A DNA stretch of 64,000 nucleotides from Chrysopilus asiliformis (Eukaryota > Arthropoda > Insecta > Diptera > Rhagionidae): assembly GCA_964034945.1 (NCBI GenBank), contig OZ035960.1, positions 115,671,824-115,735,823 on the forward strand. Reading direction: 5' to 3'. A program made the position numbers and the translations under genes. This document shows, piece after piece, positions 62,701-64,000 of the stretch (its first letter is position 1; every line of letters begins with the position of its first letter). The notes under the pieces were generated by a model that made no database searches, had not been told where the DNA came from, and saw nothing but the letters and a program-made list of their open reading frames with translations.

Positions 62701-63727
62701 GTTTCTCGTATCTTTCCTACAAAAAAAAAATAATACCATACGCTGAATCTATGCTAGTGCTGCGATTTGATGCTGGTGCTGACTAGAAGTTCGTTTCTGA
62801 CTGGCCGCAGAAGACAAACAACGGACACAAGAGGAATATAGTGGAAGCAGTATCCAAAAACCAGATAGCATCAGCCTAACAAGTCTCAGCCCCCATCGCA
62901 CCTCCTGAAGTAGTGGTGGAAGACAAACGAAGCGAGTATAGTCCGCATTGGACATTTGAGAAGACAAGTTGCTGGAGCACCACAGAACAAAACTGACTGG
63001 CTGTGGCCATGACTCCGTTCGAGTACTTGTATGGCGATTTTATGTACGCAACGCAATTGCGAGTACTTCTGTTTGGACATATAGTATTTATGGACAGAGA
63101 TTACCACCTTTCGCACCCAGTTTCAGACGAAAACCACTTTGAACGATGGCCAATTGAAATTTTTTCTAGTTGAGCCACTAATAAAAGTGAATTTGAGATG
63201 TGATAATAAAAAGTAGTTGAGCAGGTTTTCCTCGTCTTGGCTGGCACAGTAAAAAAAAAACAAAAACGAAAACCTGAGGAAGAACTTCTAAGCGACTTAA
63301 GATTTTTCCACGCTTTTCTGCTCTTCTTTGGGGCTTCGCTATTCTTGTCACTATACTTTTACTGCTGCTGCACCCGCCAAGCTACACAGAATCGAAATTT
63401 TAATCTTAGATTCTCTCGGTTCTATTGGAGTAAAAATAAGCGAGTGCTGCTGATAAAAACCGCTGCAGGCGAGGCTTTTCAAAAGTAATTTCGGTAAATG
63501 CGAACCGAGAGCTGCGAAGATGGCGTCAAAATTATGAACTTTTTGCAGGCAATAATTATTGGGGCGGGAGCGTTTTTCAACGTATGTTTTGGGGTGTGAT
63601 TTTCAGCGATTTGTTAAGGGATTTTTTAAAACAATAATTGCTTTTTCGGAAAATGTGAGTAAGGGGATGAAAAACTGACCAGTTGACGACGACTTTGATG
63701 ATTTCGAACGGGCGAAGTCTCCGACAT
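53712..63727 (-). CDS. KDM2: KDM2: JmjC histone demethylase with CXXC, PHD, F-box and LRRs
   Basis: Five minus-strand coding exons (63727-63680, 59609-59449, 57551-56621, 56560-55568, 55031-53712) give 1150 residues. Exon 1 encodes only [16 protein letters not shown] and is 4 kb from the next exon; it joins [13 protein letters not shown] in frame, as in fly Kdm2. The JmjC domain (about 150-330) has [18 protein letters not shown], the iron ligands in [17 protein letters not shown] and [24 protein letters not shown] finger binds unmethylated CpG ([19 protein letters not shown]), followed by a PHD finger (CVYCHLDGW ... [12 protein letters not shown]). The last exon holds the F-box ([20 protein letters not shown]) and leucine-rich repeats. 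It removes methyl groups from H3K36 and is part of Polycomb complexes. Intron 2 carries a transposon and a long microsatellite. An in-frame ATG at 59621 is a weaker start. Confidence 0.95.
58009..58607. mobile_element. TIR element in KDM2 intron 2, swollen by a microsatellite
   Basis: The right end read in reverse is GGGACTGTCTTTAAAATACG then TCACGCTAATTTT, a member of the TGTCCATAAAATACGTCA family. The left end, GGGGACATAAAAACGGAAAA then TACATCACACTTTT, is a diverged match. Most of the interior is a (GGGAGA)n array. Confidence 0.55.
58127..58556. repeat. (GGGAGA)n microsatellite
   Basis: A nearly perfect hexamer array from about 58145 to 58451 (about 50 copies), then a diverged part with GGGAGAGGAGA units to 58556. 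Very purine-rich on plus. All six frames stay open here only because of the repeat; no protein is implied. Confidence 0.98.
60719..60818. mobile_element. 100-bp pogo/Tigger-like MITE
   Basis: The left end CAGTAGAATTCCGATAATTC and the right end reversed CAGTAGAATCCCGATCATTC are near-perfect inverted repeats. The element is flanked by TA on both sides (60717-60718, 60819-60820), the Tc1/mariner/pogo target duplication. It lies in KDM2 intron 1. Confidence 0.85.
60916..61279. mobile_element. Interspersed insect repeat (AGCTTGCATACCCG...AGTATGATT type)
   Basis: It starts CTAGCTTGCATACCCGTCGT then TGCCGGGTTAAG, contains two copies of TGCCAAATTTxAGxCCAATCGGTTCAGxxGTTT and ends with GACAGACAGACACC and TTATATATTAGTATGATT. 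This build is typical of a widespread non-coding repeat of insect genomes, possibly the 3' part of a non-LTR element. In KDM2 intron 1. Confidence 0.6.
61310..61630. repeat. Interspersed repeat copy B
   Basis: Second copy of the repeat seen at 34840-35400: TATATCTCGATAACGGTTTG, GGTTAACGAATTTCCAC, TCGTTCTATTCCAGAA, AAGGCTCTAGCTCTAGTACA and CACAGACGGACAGACAG, in the same order. In KDM2 intron 1. Confidence 0.65.
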
Positions 63728-64000
63728 TTCACACCCTCCGCCGCTACCCGGAAAATCGGCAGCAACACAACAACCAGCAGCGGAAAATGATAATAACTGG
63801 GCCAATTACGATAATCCAAACTCGGCAAATGGTTTTTCGTGTCTTTCACTTGCTTACACTTTACTTTGCTCACTGATTACAGCATAGGAAAAATCGCACG
63901 TCGTATTTGCCAGAATTTGGCCACTTTTCACAGTAAACCCACTGGGAAAATCACTTTTTCGCCTGTTTTTTTGCACTTTCTGTGGAAAAAAAGCTGTGGG
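63728..64000. promoter_or_regulatory. 5' flank of KDM2
   Basis: Contains the KDM2 5' UTR and promoter. It has CG dinucleotides and no obvious TATA box close to the start codon. Its start site cannot be placed by eye. Confidence 0.45.

Noticed and set aside
63237..63488. Plus-strand open frame with a hydrophobic segment ([19 protein letters not shown])
   Set aside because: It lies in KDM2 intron 1 on the opposite strand, has no splice or promoter support and no family match.
63577..63873. Minus-strand frame starting MSKVKCKQVKDTKN with a hydrophobic stretch
   Set aside because: It overlaps KDM2 exon 1 in another frame; the in-frame [16 protein letters not shown] start, with a GTCAGT donor, explains the region better.

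Overview
The window is eukaryotic nuclear DNA, very A+T-rich. Genes have many short introns with GT..AG borders (as short as 57-61 nt), TATA/Inr-type promoters and AATAAA signals. Gene content points to an insect: secreted trypsins, an insect-type GMC oxidoreductase and a two-Tudor CCCH protein resembling fly Krimper. A dipteran, possibly a nematoceran, is my inference, not a demonstrated fact. No bacterial operon, CRISPR array, tRNA or rRNA was seen.

Layout: 0.6-1.3 kb, last exon of an unrecognised gene (+). 1.3-8.2 kb, A+T-rich gene-free DNA. 8.3-10.4, GMC oxidoreductase (+). 11.2-12.8 (+) and 14.6-13.5 (-), two tail-to-tail trypsins. 15.5-17.5, GDE1-type glycerophosphodiesterase homologue with a degenerate active site (+). 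20.2-18.6, SMYD5 (-). 20.45-23.1, a 2.66-kb inverted repeat with 1.1-kb arms. 26.4-23.4, NOC3 (-), facing away from the Tudor/CCCH gene (+, 26.8-31.3). 34.5-31.5, CPSF2 (-). 40.4-36.4, an eIF4G that stops after MIF4G (-). 41.5, an orphan exon resembling a DEG/ENaC channel C-terminus. 43.0-42.2, SBDS (-). 45.2-43.8, CRAL-TRIO protein (-). 45.2-50.6, mostly gene-free. 52.1-50.6, HDAC3 (-). 63.7-53.7, KDM2 (-), with a large microsatellite inside one intron.

I rebuilt exons by joining GT..AG splice sites so that frame was kept and the protein matched the family. Ten gene models plus the GDE model close exactly in frame from ATG to stop. The set is mostly unrelated housekeeping genes: ribosome assembly (NOC3, SBDS), mRNA 3' end formation (CPSF2), translation (eIF4G) and histone modification (SMYD5, HDAC3, KDM2). 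The trypsins and GMC enzyme are secreted.

Non-coding DNA holds several transposon-like families, including one with a TGTCCATAAAATACGTCA-type end present about five times, three of them in introns of the Tudor gene. I found no clear new multi-gene system. The best leads are the shortened eIF4G, the degenerate GDE with an exon-like copy in its intron, the long hairpin locus and the Tudor/CCCH protein. Family calls rest on remembered family sequences, not on a database search.
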